DNA of 29,338 bases. Origin: JAAYCI01 sp964367945. GTDB lineage: Bacteria > Bacillota > Clostridia > Oscillospirales > Ruminococcaceae. Location of the stretch: the NCBI GenBank assembly GCA_964367945.1, contig CAYIZZ010000015.1, forward strand, positions 1 to 29,338. The letters run 5' to 3'. The notes under the pieces were generated by a model. The model did not search any database. It worked only from the letters and a program-made list of their open reading frames with translations, and had not been told where the DNA came from. Each line of letters starts with the position of its first letter. Within the stretch, counting starts at the first letter, position 1. A program made the position numbers and the translations under genes. This document shows, in pieces, positions 6,941 to 16,355 of the stretch.

Positions 6941-7708
6941 ATGAAAGGCATGATAAAGTTACTTATTATTTGGATTTTAGCGGTTATTTTCACCTTGAAC
7001 AGTCTTGGAATCACTATACGCGCCAACTTCAACATGGGCACTGTGATGATGTGGATCATTTCCATTTCACTGATACTATATGGCATTTTTCATCGTCATA
7101 TAGATACTTTTTGCGCCGCAGGAATAGGCCGTGTTTTGCAATATTTAGTTATTTTTGGCTTAACTGTTTTCGTAGGCCTATTTTTGTTTGTGGCTTTTAG
7201 TGGATATTCAGACAATGCAGACGGCAACGAAAAAGCTATAATTGTGCTTGGTGCCGGCCTTCGTGGCGAAAAAATCGGCGACGTTCTTCACAGGCGGCTC
7301 AGCGCCGGCCTTGCGGCTTGGCAGGAAAATCCCGAGGCTTTCATTGTTGTCACCGGTGGCATGGGTCCACAAGAATCCATCCCCGAGGCACTTGCCATGC
7401 AGCGCTGGCTTTTAGAACAAGGTGTTCCTCAGCATTTAATTATACTTGAAGACAAAAGCACTTCTACTGAAGAAAATCTTACTTTTGCGAAGTCTTTGCT
7501 AGAAGAAGCCGGCATAAGCTCAGATCAGCCGGTTGCTATAGTCACCAATGCGTTCCACTGCTACAGGGCTTCACAATATGCCCAAAAACTGGGTTTCAGC
7601 GACGTGTCCACTGTGCCTGCTTCCATGAACATCACCACCGTTTTGCCCAGCTACATGCGTGAAGTTTTAGCTGTTATGTACATGTGGGTATTTCGCCGCA
7701 CTTTATAG
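6941..7708 (+). CDS. Membrane YdcF/ElyC-type protein (DUF218)
   Basis: Three hydrophobic segments occupy roughly the first 90 residues. A cytoplasm-type DUF218 domain follows, with the expected motifs: IIVLGAGLRG, the Arg-Leu pair in HRRLSAGL, VVTGGMG, EDKSTSTEENL and VTNAFHCYRA. Members such as ElyC and SanA affect cell-envelope integrity; their biochemical activity is not settled. The 255-residue protein is complete. The start is uncertain: neither ATG 6941 nor ATG 6950 has a good ribosome binding site. A TTGCAT (6914-6919) to TAAAAT (6937-6942) promoter would begin transcription at about 6949, next to the second ATG. It is the first of three closely spaced plus-strand genes. Confidence 0.82.
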   Translation: MKGMIKLLIIWILAVIFTLNSLGITIRANFNMGTVMMWIISISLILYGIFHRHIDTFCAAGIGRVLQYLVIFGLTVFVGLFLFVAFSGYSDNADGNEKAIIVLGAGLRGEKIGDVLHRRLSAGLAAWQENPEAFIVVTGGMGPQESIPEALAMQRWLLEQGVPQHLIILEDKSTSTEENLTFAKSLLEEAGISSDQPVAIVTNAFHCYRASQYAQKLGFSDVSTVPASMNITTVLPSYMREVLAVMYMWVFRRTL

Positions 7709-7742
7709 ACATTTTTTATCATCATCGAAAGGGTCAAGCATA

Positions 7743-8192
7743 ATGATAATACGTAATTTTACCCCATCAGACCAAGAGTGTGTCCTTGATATGGTTGCGG
7801 AATTTTACACCTCACCTGCTGTAGACCATCCTATTCCTGTTTCGAACTTTGCTGATGCATATGACGAGATGTGCGACGGTGGCTCACATCGTTTGCGCGG
7901 ACTCTTGTTTTTGGAAGACAATATGCCTGCTGGGTTTTGCTCGCTATCTTTTTCTTATTCCACCGAAGCCGGCGGTGCTGTTGTTTTACTTGAAGAACTG
8001 TATATTTCACCGGATTTTCGCAGTAAAGGCTTTGGAAAAAAAGTTGTTCAATTTCTTTTGGACGAATACAAAGACAAAGCGGCACGTATCAGGTTAGAGG
8101 TCGCCTCGTCTAACCAGTCTGCTATTGGTTTATACCATCGTTTCGGTTTTGAAGTTTTACCATATCAGCAGATGATTTTAGAAAATTTTTAG
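7743..8192 (+). CDS. GNAT-family N-acetyltransferase
   Basis: This 149-residue protein is an acetyl-CoA-dependent acetyltransferase of unknown substrate. The acetyl-CoA pyrophosphate-binding loop is RSKGFGK (93-99), preceded by the beta strand VLLEELYISP and followed by EVASSNQSAIGLYHRFGFE, which is typical of the C-terminal half of the fold. AAAGGG lies 9 bases before the ATG. It starts 34 bases after the YdcF gene and ends 33 bases before the racemase gene, suggesting one operon. Confidence 0.88.
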   Translation: MIIRNFTPSDQECVLDMVAEFYTSPAVDHPIPVSNFADAYDEMCDGGSHRLRGLLFLEDNMPAGFCSLSFSYSTEAGGAVVLLEELYISPDFRSKGFGKKVVQFLLDEYKDKAARIRLEVASSNQSAIGLYHRFGFEVLPYQQMILENF

Positions 8193-8225
8193 GCGATATA
8201 TTATATTGTCACCGAGGTAACTTTT

Positions 8226-8915
8226 ATGAAAACCATTGGTATTATTGGAGGTATGGGTCCGCTTGCTACAGCAGACCTTTACCGTAAAATCATTTTATGT
8301 ACGGGTGCAAAAAACGATAGGGAAAATATACCTTTGCTTATCGACAACAATACCCGCATTCCGGACCGCACCTGTGCTATTTTGCACGGTGGTGAAAGCC
8401 CGGTTGATGAAATTGTACGTTCTGCCGAAAAGCTCATATCCATTGGCGCCGATTTCCTTTTGATGCACTGCAATACTTCTCATTACTTTTATGACGAGAT
8501 AGCCCGTCGAGTGAACGCGCCAATTGTGCATATGATAAAGGAAGCACGTGCTGATATGCAGCGCAAAAACATCACATGCGCCGCGCTTTTGGCCACTGAC
8601 GGCACAACTCAAACAGGTGTATATGACAAAGTTTTTGCCGAAAGTGGTATTACGTTATTAAAGCCCGATGCTGTAGGCCAGGCCGCTGTGATGAGCCTTA
8701 TTTATGACGGAGTAAAAGCCGGTGCTGAAACTTTCGACACCACAGCATTTCGCACTGCACTAGACGACCTTAAATCCCAAGGTGCACAGGTGGTTTTATT
8801 CGGATGTACCGAGCTTCCTTTAGCATTTTCAATGTACGATATCCCTGCCACCGACGTGGTAGACCCCACCCTTATTTTAGCCAAAACCGCCGTTTCTATG
8901 GCTAAAAACACCTAG
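8226..8915 (+). CDS. Aspartate/glutamate racemase family protein (cofactor-independent amino acid racemase)
   Basis: The 229-residue protein has the two catalytic cysteines of PLP-independent racemases: Cys82 in LMHCNTSHYF and Cys194 in LFGCTELPLAF. The N-terminal IGIIGGMGPLATADLY is characteristic of the aspartate racemase and RacX/YgeA branch rather than MurI. It would interconvert L- and D-forms of an acidic or broader range of amino acids. A weak GAGG site precedes the ATG. It is last of the YdcF-GNAT-racemase group and is followed by a terminator at 8955-8989. Preferred substrate is not visible. Confidence 0.88.
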   Translation: MKTIGIIGGMGPLATADLYRKIILCTGAKNDRENIPLLIDNNTRIPDRTCAILHGGESPVDEIVRSAEKLISIGADFLLMHCNTSHYFYDEIARRVNAPIVHMIKEARADMQRKNITCAALLATDGTTQTGVYDKVFAESGITLLKPDAVGQAAVMSLIYDGVKAGAETFDTTAFRTALDDLKSQGAQVVLFGCTELPLAFSMYDIPATDVVDPTLILAKTAVSMAKNT

Positions 8916-8954
8916 TATCTAATATTATATATCATCCACAGCATACAAAACACA

Positions 8955-8989
8955 AAAACCCCGACGTGAAATATTCACCACGGGGTTTT
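8955..8989 (+). terminator. Terminator after the racemase gene
   Basis: AAAACCCCG (8955-8963) pairs with CGGGGTTTT (8981-8989), then a 2x2 internal loop and a GTG/CAC inner stem close an AAATATT loop. It lies 40 bases beyond the stop and closes the three-gene unit. Confidence 0.85.
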
Positions 8990-9004
8990 ACGCTAACTAT
9001 ATAT

Positions 9005-9033
9005 ATGACATAATATGATTTTATAACTACAAT
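9005..9033 (+). promoter_or_regulatory. Possible promoter of the uracil-DNA glycosylase gene
   Basis: ATGACA (9005-9010) and TACAAT (9028-9033) lie 17 bases apart, about 38 bases before the ATG, in an AT-rich gap behind a terminator. The match is moderate and the AT-rich context raises the chance of coincidence. Confidence 0.4.
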
Positions 9034-9071
9034 TTTCATACTATAACAAACATCATGAAAAGAGGATTTAA

Positions 9072-9641
9072 ATGGCCTACACTTGGACCGAGCTTTTCAA
9101 TGCTTGCAAATCATGCCAAAACTGCCAGCTTTCAAACACACGTACTAATGTCGTGTTTGGTGAAGGTGTGTGTGGCGCTGAAGTATTGTTTATAGGGGAA
9201 GCTCCCGGAAAATCCGAAGACGAGCAAGGTTTACCCTTCATTGGGCGCAGTGGCAAGCTGATAGACACTTACCTTGATTCCATCGGTCTTAGCCGTCACA
9301 AGAACATTTTCATTGCAAATATCGTCAAGTGCAGGCCACCTGAAAACAGAGATCCAACCCTGCAAGAAAGAAACGCATGCCTACCATGGCTAAAGCAACA
9401 AATTCATATTTTGCAGCCTAAGATCGTGGTATGTGTTGGACGAATTGCAGCACAAGTAATGATAAAGCCCAATTTTGCCATAATGAAAGAACATGGTCTT
9501 TGGACAGAGAAAAATGGCGTTTGGTACACCGCCACTTTACATCCTGCTGCACTTTTACGCAACCCAAACAACAAACATTTAGCGCTCAGCGACTATGCAA
9601 AAATCCAAGAAAAAATAAACGAAGTGTGCCTACACACATAA
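9072..9641 (+). CDS. Uracil-DNA glycosylase, family 4 (iron-sulfur)
   Basis: This enzyme removes uracil from DNA at the start of base-excision repair. The four candidate [4Fe-4S] ligands are Cys15, Cys18, Cys87 and Cys103, with the spacing usual for family 4. Motif 1 is GEAPGKSEDEQGLPFIG (42-58), NIVKCRPPENRDP (83-95) follows, and the HPAALLRN motif has His157. AGAGGA lies 6 bases before the ATG. At 189 residues it is complete. It is transcribed toward polC and separated from it by a two-way terminator. Confidence 0.93.
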   Translation: MAYTWTELFNACKSCQNCQLSNTRTNVVFGEGVCGAEVLFIGEAPGKSEDEQGLPFIGRSGKLIDTYLDSIGLSRHKNIFIANIVKCRPPENRDPTLQERNACLPWLKQQIHILQPKIVVCVGRIAAQVMIKPNFAIMKEHGLWTEKNGVWYTATLHPAALLRNPNNKHLALSDYAKIQEKINEVCLHT

Positions 9642-9665
9642 TCCTACAATTTTCATGTTGGCAAC

Positions 9666-9707
9666 AAAAAAGTAAGGGGAATGTTTTTACATTCCCCTTA
9701 CTTTTTT
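9666..9707. terminator. Bidirectional terminator between the glycosylase gene and polC
   Basis: GTAAGGGGAATGT (9672-9684) pairs perfectly with ACATTCCCCTTAC (9689-9701) around a TTTT loop, with A-runs on the left and T-runs on the right. It serves the two convergent genes: 9641 is the end of the plus-strand gene and 9727 the end of polC. Confidence 0.92.
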
Positions 9708-9726
9708 TATCGGCTATGTTTACTTA

Positions 9727-12700
9727 TTAAAAAAACGACACTTGATTTGAGTCAGGTAAACCATGCAATGCACCAACTTCTTTTAATGCTGTGATAACAG
9801 TGGTACTGGTTTCGCTAGCTTGCTGTAACTCTTCAATAGACAAGTACTTTTGGCCATTAATGGTCACTCTTTCTAAAGATGCTGCCGCTGTCTCGCCCAC
9901 ACCTTTGAGCGACAAAAACGGTAATCGTATCTTACCATCTTCCATCACATACTTGTCCGCTTTGCTTTTTCCTAGCTCAATCGGCAAAAACTGGAGTCCC
10001 CTGCAAAGCATCTCATTCACCATCAGCAAGCTGGTCAAAACATCTTCATTTTTCGCTGTTTTTTCTTCACGTAGCTTAATTGTAATGGCATCAATGTGTT
10101 GTTTTGCCACTTCTTTTCCGCCCACTGCTGCCTTGTAGTCCAAATCTTCGCCACGAACGGTGAAATATGTAGAATAAAACGCTAACGGATGATGAATTTT
10201 AAACCACATCAGGCGAATTGCTGCTATCAAATATGCCACCGCGTGCGCTTTAGGAAACATATATTTAATTTTCTGGCAGCTTTCCATATACCACTGTGGC
10301 ACGCCGCACGTTTGCATTTGCTTTTCTGCACCCTCCGGAAAACCAAACTTGGCCACTGCACCTTTTCTGGTTTTTTCCATTATGTCAAACGCCATTTTCG
10401 GCTCAACACCTTTGTGCATCAAATAAACCATGATAGAATCACGAGTACCAATAACATCCGAAATGGTACAAATTTCATCTTTTATCAAGTCTTGTGCATT
10501 ACCACTCCACACATCAGTACCGTGTGAAAGCCCCGAAATCTGAATCAAATCACCAAAGTTTTTCGGTTGCGCTTCCACCAGCATCTGCCGAACAAAGCTT
10601 GTTCCAAGTTCGGGAATACCAAAGGTTCCTGTTTCACTGAATAGTTCTTTCGGTGTAACCCCCAGCGCCTCTGTGGACGTAAGCAGGCTATAAACTTCAG
10701 GCGCATTCATTGGCACATCGTCCATTTTTACGCCAGTTACATCTTCCAAATGTTTGTACAACGTTGGAACGTCATGTCCCAGCTCGTCTAGTTTTAGCAA
10801 AGTATCGTGCAAATACTTAAACTCAAAATGTGTGGTTACTACGCCTTTGTCCTTATCGTCAGCCGGATGCTGAATAGGGCAAAAATCATAAATATCCATA
10901 TCATCAGGCACAACTACCATACCACCCGGGTGCTGGCCGGTAGTACGTTTTACCCCTGTACATCCTGATACTAGTCGGTTTTGTTCGGCCGAGCCCACCA
11001 CTTTGCCTCGCTCTTCCAAATATTTGCTCACATATCCAAATGCTGTTTTGTCTTGCAACCCACTCACTGTACCGGCTTTAAACACATATCCTTTACCGAA
11101 GATCTCTTCAGTATATCTATGCACATTTCCCTGAAACTCCCCTGAAAAGTTAAGATCAATATCAGGAACCTTGTCGCCCTCAAAACCTAAAAATGTCTCA
11201 AACGGAATTTCGTTGCCGTCTATATACAATTTTTCGCCACACTGTGGACAGTCTTTATCGGGCAAATCAAACCCCGACGCCACACTTCCGTCGTCAAAAA
11301 ATTCACTATACTTACACTTTTTACAAAGATAATGCGGTGGAAGTGGATTCACTTCCGATATACCTGCAAAATTTGCCACAGCAGAAGAGCCCACAGACCC
11401 ACGACTGCCCACGAGATAACCGTTATCCTCTGAGTATTTTACCAGCCTTTGAGCAATAACATAAAGCACTGCGAACCCATGCTTTATAATAGAGCTGAGC
11501 TCTCGTTCAAGACGATTTTTCACTATTTCAGGTATCGGTGTTCCATATCGTTTTTCTGCGTTCTCCATGGTCATTTTCTGAAGCTCTTCATCACTGCCGT
11601 CAATGGATGGATTAAAGAGCCCTTTAGGAATAGGACGCACGTCTGCGCTTATCATATCTGCTATTTTATTTGGGTTTTCCACCACCACTTCATATGCTTC
11701 TTTCTTTGACAAATGCGAAAACTCTTTCATCATTTCGTCGGTGGTTCGATAATAAAGCGGTGCTTGATTGTCTGCATCCGAAAACCCTTTACCTGCCTGC
11801 AATATAGCCCTGAATATAGCCTCTTCTTTATTTAAAAAATGCACATCTCCGGTAGCCACCACCGGCTTTTGACACAGCTTACCAACACGCAAAATCGTGC
11901 GGTTTATCTCCGAAAGTGCCTCTTCATCATCCACCCGTCCATCACGCACCAAAAATGAATTGTTGCCGTGTGGCATAATTTCCAAATAGTCATAATAACT
12001 TGCTATTTTCACAAGCTCCTCTTCGGGCTTTCCGTCCAGCACTGCACGATATAACTCGCCCGCTTCACATGCCGAGCCCACCAAAATCCCTTCGCGGTAT
12101 CGGTTCAAAAGACTGCGCGGCACACGTGGTCCCGCACTTTTTCCCGTAGCGAAATTATCAATATGGCTGCTTGATATGATACGATACATGTTTTTTAGGC
12201 CTATGCTGTCTTTCACAAGCAGCGTGATATGAGTGTTTCGACGGCTCAGAGCACGTTTACTGCCAAGGCCTGTGTTTATGTCTTCAATATTTTCAACGCC
12301 TCGCTCGTGCAAAGCCTCCATCATGTTTTGGAATATCTGTGCGGTAGCTCGTGCATCATCGTTCGCCCTATGATGCCTAAACGACGGCACACCCACATGC
12401 TTTGCCACTGCGTCCAGCCGATAACTGCGCATACCTAAATAAAGTGCCTGCGCCAGCGGCAATGTGTCAATACATGTCATGTTTGTAGAAATTCCACACC
12501 TTAGTGCTGCTTGACGAATAAACAAAATATCAAAATCATGTCCGTTGTGAGCAATAAGAGCTCGATCTGCCACAAATTCAAAAAACTTCGCCAGTGCCTC
12601 AGCCTCACTTGGCGCATCTTTCACCATATCGTCTGTGATACCTGTAATTTGCGTGATTTTTGCACTTATAGGCCTTTGTGGATTCACAAACGTTTGAAAT

Positions 12701-14034
12701 TCTTCAGCGATTTCCCCATCTTTTATCAGCACAGCGCCGATTTCCGTCATCACATCTCCTTGCGGTGACAGTCCTGTTGTCTCTATATCAAATACCACAA
12801 ACTCAGTTTTTGCTATCTGACCTGTGGCATCTCCCTTCACCACCGGCACGGCATCATCCACAAAATATGCCTCGCACCCATACAGCACCTTGAAATCAGG
12901 GTTGCTCTTACGCACAGCATCACAGGCCAGCATGGCTTCAGGATAAGCCTGAACCACTCCATGATCAGTGATAGCCACCGCACTGTGGCCCATGGCCGCT
13001 GCTGTCTCTATCACTTTTTTTACATCACACAAGCCATCCATGCTGGAAAGCTTTGTATGAAGATGCAGCTCTATACGCTTTTCTTCTGCCGTATCAACTT
13101 TTTTCTTTTTATGTACCCGCATTATATCAAGCGGCTTTAATGTAATATCTCTTTCATATCTATCATACGTGCACTCTCCGCGTACTATTAACGTGTCACC
13201 GGATTTTATTTCATCCCATTTCCCTGTCTTCTCACCCGGATAGTTGTTCAGCTTAAGCATTATTGAGCCTTCACCATCGGTGATACATGCGGTACGAATA
13301 TGCATCCTTGGAAACTCTCGTTTCGCAGTTGCAAACACTTCCCCCCATACCACACACTTACCGCTTGCCTCATGCAGCTCTGAAAGCGTATCAAACTGAT
13401 TTGGCGAAAAATATGCACCTAGCATGTTTTCTGCCATATCATCTTGCGTCTCAAGTCCGCTGTTTTTAGGTATTTTTATCGACTTACCTCTGGGTTTTTT
13501 TATCGTATTATCGATTGGCCTTTGGTCTATTTCTTCTTGCTTTTTCACAATTTCCTTGCGGCTTTCTTCCGACATATGCAACACCACTGACACATGCTCT
13601 CCTGTTTTATCAAGAAGACTGCCTTGTAATTTCTCACAAAATCCCATACTTTCCAGCACAGCTATGCCATGAAACACTTCTATGGAAATTTCACTGTTTT
13701 CAATCTTGATTATCGCATCTGAAAAATAATGTACAAGCGGCAATCCTTCATCTTGAATTTCCTCAATCACATAAATCAAATTATCTTTTGTAATACTTTC
13801 AAAAGGAAAGCAAGCGCCCACAAACAACTTACACTGTGGGAAATAACTTTTCAGCACATCGGCGATTTTTATGCGTTCACTACTTGGTAATGGGCTGTTT
13901 GCCCTGCAGGCAAGGCGCACTATTGCGGATTCTTCGTTATAGGTTGCCCTCTCTATTGGCAATGACTTTTGCTCTGCAGTAAGGCGTGTATCCTGCATGA
14001 TTTCAGGGCATAATTCGCCCAACATCACCGACAT
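9727..14034 (-). CDS. polC: DNA polymerase III alpha subunit, PolC type
   Basis: PolC is the replicative polymerase of low-GC Gram-positives and carries its own proofreading exonuclease. I start it at the Met of MSVMLGELCP, because GGAGG lies 7 bases before it; length is then 1435 residues, normal for PolC. In order: N-terminal region, an OB-fold (about 225-310), a PHP domain starting with ELHLHTKLSSMDG (near 322), a DnaQ-type exonuclease inserted in the PHP domain beginning VVFDIETTGLS (about 413-423), the zinc-binding cysteines Cys904, 907, 929 and 932, and the catalytic PDIDLNFSG near 957. The C-terminus GLPDSNQVSFF is typical. It is the last gene of the pyrH-to-polC cluster and is preceded by a terminator-like hairpin. 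Confidence 0.97.
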   Translation of the reverse strand: MSVMLGELCPEIMQDTRLTAEQKSLPIERATYNEESAIVRLACRANSPLPSSERIKIADVLKSYFPQCKLFVGACFPFESITKDNLIYVIEEIQDEGLPLVHYFSDAIIKIENSEISIEVFHGIAVLESMGFCEKLQGSLLDKTGEHVSVVLHMSEESRKEIVKKQEEIDQRPIDNTIKKPRGKSIKIPKNSGLETQDDMAENMLGAYFSPNQFDTLSELHEASGKCVVWGEVFATAKREFPRMHIRTACITDGEGSIMLKLNNYPGEKTGKWDEIKSGDTLIVRGECTYDRYERDITLKPLDIMRVHKKKKVDTAEEKRIELHLHTKLSSMDGLCDVKKVIETAAAMGHSAVAITDHGVVQAYPEAMLACDAVRKSNPDFKVLYGCEAYFVDDAVPVVKGDATGQIAKTEFVVFDIETTGLSPQGDVMTEIGAVLIKDGEIAEEFQTFVNPQRPISAKITQITGITDDMVKDAPSEAEALAKFFEFVADRALIAHNGHDFDILFIRQAALRCGISTNMTCIDTLPLAQALYLGMRSYRLDAVAKHVGVPSFRHHRANDDARATAQIFQNMMEALHERGVENIEDINTGLGSKRALSRRNTHITLLVKDSIGLKNMYRIISSSHIDNFATGKSAGPRVPRSLLNRYREGILVGSACEAGELYRAVLDGKPEEELVKIASYYDYLEIMPHGNNSFLVRDGRVDDEEALSEINRTILRVGKLCQKPVVATGDVHFLNKEEAIFRAILQAGKGFSDADNQAPLYYRTTDEMMKEFSHLSKKEAYEVVVENPNKIADMISADVRPIPKGLFNPSIDGSDEELQKMTMENAEKRYGTPIPEIVKNRLERELSSIIKHGFAVLYVIAQRLVKYSEDNGYLVGSRGSVGSSAVANFAGISEVNPLPPHYLCKKCKYSEFFDDGSVASGFDLPDKDCPQCGEKLYIDGNEIPFETFLGFEGDKVPDIDLNFSGEFQGNVHRYTEEIFGKGYVFKAGTVSGLQDKTAFGYVSKYLEERGKVVGSAEQNRLVSGCTGVKRTTGQHPGGMVVVPDDMDIYDFCPIQHPADDKDKGVVTTHFEFKYLHDTLLKLDELGHDVPTLYKHLEDVTGVKMDDVPMNAPEVYSLLTSTEALGVTPKELFSETGTFGIPELGTSFVRQMLVEAQPKNFGDLIQISGLSHGTDVWSGNAQDLIKDEICTISDVIGTRDSIMVYLMHKGVEPKMAFDIMEKTRKGAVAKFGFPEGAEKQMQTCGVPQWYMESCQKIKYMFPKAHAVAYLIAAIRLMWFKIHHPLAFYSTYFTVRGEDLDYKAAVGGKEVAKQHIDAITIKLREEKTAKNEDVLTSLLMVNEMLCRGLQFLPIELGKSKADKYVMEDGKIRLPFLSLKGVGETAAASLERVTINGQKYLSIEELQQASETSTTVITALKEVGALHGLPDSNQVSFF

Positions 14035-14060
14035 AGCAAGTCCTCCTTCTTTCATACCGC

Positions 14061-14090
14061 AAAAACGCCGACGTAATAAAACCGTCGCCG
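14061..14090 (-). terminator. Terminator-like hairpin between ispG and polC
   Basis: On the minus strand CGGCGACG pairs with CGTCGGCG over seven of eight positions (one G-G mismatch) around a nine-base loop, followed by TTTTT. It lies about 80 bases after the ispG stop and 26 bases before the polC ATG. The T-run ends so near the polC ribosome binding site that a promoter between them is excluded, so polC must be read through it. Confidence 0.6.
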
Positions 14091-14168
14091 CATTGTTGTT
14101 TTTTGATTTTTAAATTCTATCTATTTCACTGTTTTGTTATATTCACATCATATATATTTCAAAAAAAC

Positions 14169-15212
14169 TTACATTTTTTCAATCTCTGCCAAAAGCTGCT
14201 CTACATAATCTCCATATAAAGTTCGTACTTTTTCACCTTTCACAAAAAGTACTGCGCTGTTTTTGCCGCCTGCAATTCCGATATCTGCTTGTTTTCCTTC
14301 ACCGATACCGTTCACCACACAACCCATTACTGCCACTTTCAGTGCTTTTTCACAGCCTTGCAGGCGCTCTTGCACTTGCTGCGCTACTTCGGCTACCGGA
14401 ATGACTGTCCGCCCACATGTGGGACAGCTGATCACCTCGGGACCCGGCACAAAATGTCCTGCCGCACGAAGAATGTCATACCCTGCCTGAACCTCTTTTT
14501 CCACTTCAGCTGTAAGCGATACCCTAAGCGTGTCTCCTATACCATCCAAAAGCAGTGCACCTATGCCCATGGCATTTTTCACAAGGCCCATGCGCCATGT
14601 TCCGGCCTCTGTCACACCCAGATGTAATGGGTAATCACACTTTTCTGCCAGCTGCCTATACGCTTGCACCATGGTGGGTACATGGCTTGATTTCAGCGAC
14701 AACACAATATCTGTAAAATTTTCTTCTTCCAAAAGGCGCACATGACCCAGCACGCTTTCAACCAGTGCTTCTGGCACAGGCCCGCCATATTTTTCCAGTA
14801 AATCCTTTTCCAGGCTTCCACCGTTTACGCCTATGCGAATAGGTACGCCATATTCCTTACATGCTTTTACTACACTTTTCACCCTGTCTTTACCGCCAAT
14901 ATTTCCCGGGTTCAGCCTGATTTTATCCACTCCGGCTTCAACGCATGCAATAGCAATTCGATAATCAAAATGAATATCCGCCACCAGCGGAATGCTCACT
15001 TCACTTTTTATAGCTTTTATCATCGGCACATTATCTATATGCGGCACAGTCACACGTACAATACCACACCCTGCATCTTGCAGAGCTTTTGCCTGATTTA
15101 CATTCGCCTCCACATCATCAACGGGACAGCTCAGCATACTTTGCACCACCACAGGTGCATCGCCACCAATAAATACATCCCCTATCTTCACTTTTCGGGT
15201 ATGTCTTCGCAT
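14169..15212 (-). CDS. ispG: 4-hydroxy-3-methylbut-2-enyl diphosphate synthase (IspG/GcpE)
   Basis: IspG converts methylerythritol cyclodiphosphate to HMBPP, the penultimate step of the MEP isoprenoid pathway. The [4Fe-4S] ligands are Cys263 and Cys266 in SCPTCGR and Cys298 in MGCVVNGIGEG; Glu305 is the likely fourth ligand. The N-terminal barrel shows VVVQSMLSCP and ADIHFDYRIA. At 347 residues it is the short bacterial form. GAAAGGG lies 8 bases before the ATG. It follows rseP by 46 bases on the same strand. Confidence 0.96.
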   Translation of the reverse strand: MRRHTRKVKIGDVFIGGDAPVVVQSMLSCPVDDVEANVNQAKALQDAGCGIVRVTVPHIDNVPMIKAIKSEVSIPLVADIHFDYRIAIACVEAGVDKIRLNPGNIGGKDRVKSVVKACKEYGVPIRIGVNGGSLEKDLLEKYGGPVPEALVESVLGHVRLLEEENFTDIVLSLKSSHVPTMVQAYRQLAEKCDYPLHLGVTEAGTWRMGLVKNAMGIGALLLDGIGDTLRVSLTAEVEKEVQAGYDILRAAGHFVPGPEVISCPTCGRTVIPVAEVAQQVQERLQGCEKALKVAVMGCVVNGIGEGKQADIGIAGGKNSAVLFVKGEKVRTLYGDYVEQLLAEIEKM

Positions 15213-15258
15213 GTTGCACCCTTTCCTGCTCGCTTATAAGCATTTCACAAAAGCATTT

Positions 15259-16329
15259 TTATGTTAAAATTCGCTGAATGTCAAAAAATGATACAAATAG
15301 CATTAGTCCCAGCAATAGTGCTATACCTATAACATTGACAACTGTTTCATATTTTTGAGGCAGTGGCTTTCTTCGCACAGCCTCTATCATCAGTAGCACC
15401 ACACGCCCACCGTCCAATACAGGTAATGGTAGCAAATTCATCACGCCTAAATTAACAGAAATAAGGCTGAGTAGTTGCACCACCGGAATCCACCCAAGGG
15501 CTGTGGCTTTGCCTATTTCACTTACAATCCCAACCGGTCCCGACAACTGGTTTATCGGCACTCTGCCGGCTATAAGGTCAACCAACGTGAGATAAATCAC
15601 ACGTGCATACGACAAAACCGTGTTAAACCCTTCACTTATCACATTGGTGACTGTTTTTTCCTCTGCCCACACTTTAAAGCCTTTATCCAGATATTCATAC
15701 GGCTCGCCGGTGCTCTCGTTTATTATCACTTCGCCGGTTTCGGAATCAGTGGCAGTTACCACTTCAAACTCCACATCATTCAGCAAAATTTCTTCGTCGC
15801 CGCGCTGCACTTGTAAATCAAGTGTACCATTCTGGGTACGCAAAAACTCATAATCCATATCCGAAAAAGTAAACATCTGCCTCCCGTTTACTTTCTCTAT
15901 CACATCCCCTACTTGCAGGCCTGTGTCAGGCACACTTACCTCGGCCACTGTGCGGCTGGCAATATATCCATCTCCTGCAGCTATCACAACCACCACTGCA
16001 ACAAATCCCAGCACAAAGTTCATGAAAACACCACTAAGCATCACTATCAGTCGCTTGTAAATAGGTGCTTTTTGAAAGCTGCGCTCGCTATCAGTGGCAG
16101 ATTCTTCGTATTCACCTTCCATAGCCACATATCCACCCACCCAAAAAAGGCGGATGGCATATAATGTTTCGCCTATCTGCTTTTTAAATATGGCAGGCCC
16201 CATACCGATGGCAAATTCCAGTACTTTGATTTTACAAAGTTTTGCTGCAATGAAATGGCCTAATTCATGCACAAACACCACACTACCAAAAACCAAAACA
16301 GCTGCAACAATCATGATCACAGTCGACAT
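15259..16329 (-). CDS. rseP: RIP zinc metalloprotease (site-2 protease family)
   Basis: This intramembrane protease cuts membrane-embedded substrates such as anti-sigma factors and leftover signal peptides. The zinc site HELGH is at 21-25 in the first membrane helix, and the third ligand lies in NLLPLPVLDGG near residue 300. A PDZ-like domain lies between them (VPDTGLQVGDVIEKVNGRQM). The 356-residue length fits the Gram-positive RasP/YluC form with one PDZ domain. The operon position between dxr and ispG is the conserved one. Symbol is used by family; the Bacillus name is rasP. Confidence 0.92.
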   Translation of the reverse strand: MSTVIMIVAAVLVFGSVVFVHELGHFIAAKLCKIKVLEFAIGMGPAIFKKQIGETLYAIRLFWVGGYVAMEGEYEESATDSERSFQKAPIYKRLIVMLSGVFMNFVLGFVAVVVVIAAGDGYIASRTVAEVSVPDTGLQVGDVIEKVNGRQMFTFSDMDYEFLRTQNGTLDLQVQRGDEEILLNDVEFEVVTATDSETGEVIINESTGEPYEYLDKGFKVWAEEKTVTNVISEGFNTVLSYARVIYLTLVDLIAGRVPINQLSGPVGIVSEIGKATALGWIPVVQLLSLISVNLGVMNLLPLPVLDGGRVVLLMIEAVRRKPLPQKYETVVNVIGIALLLGLMLFVSFFDIQRILT

Positions 16330-16355
16330 ATATATTTTTTCTCCGTATTTATATT

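Noticed and set aside
9727..14055. Start of polC at the first in-frame ATG (14055)
   Set aside because: The ATG seven codons later has GGAGG at normal spacing and matches the usual PolC length; the upstream one overlaps the region feeding that site.
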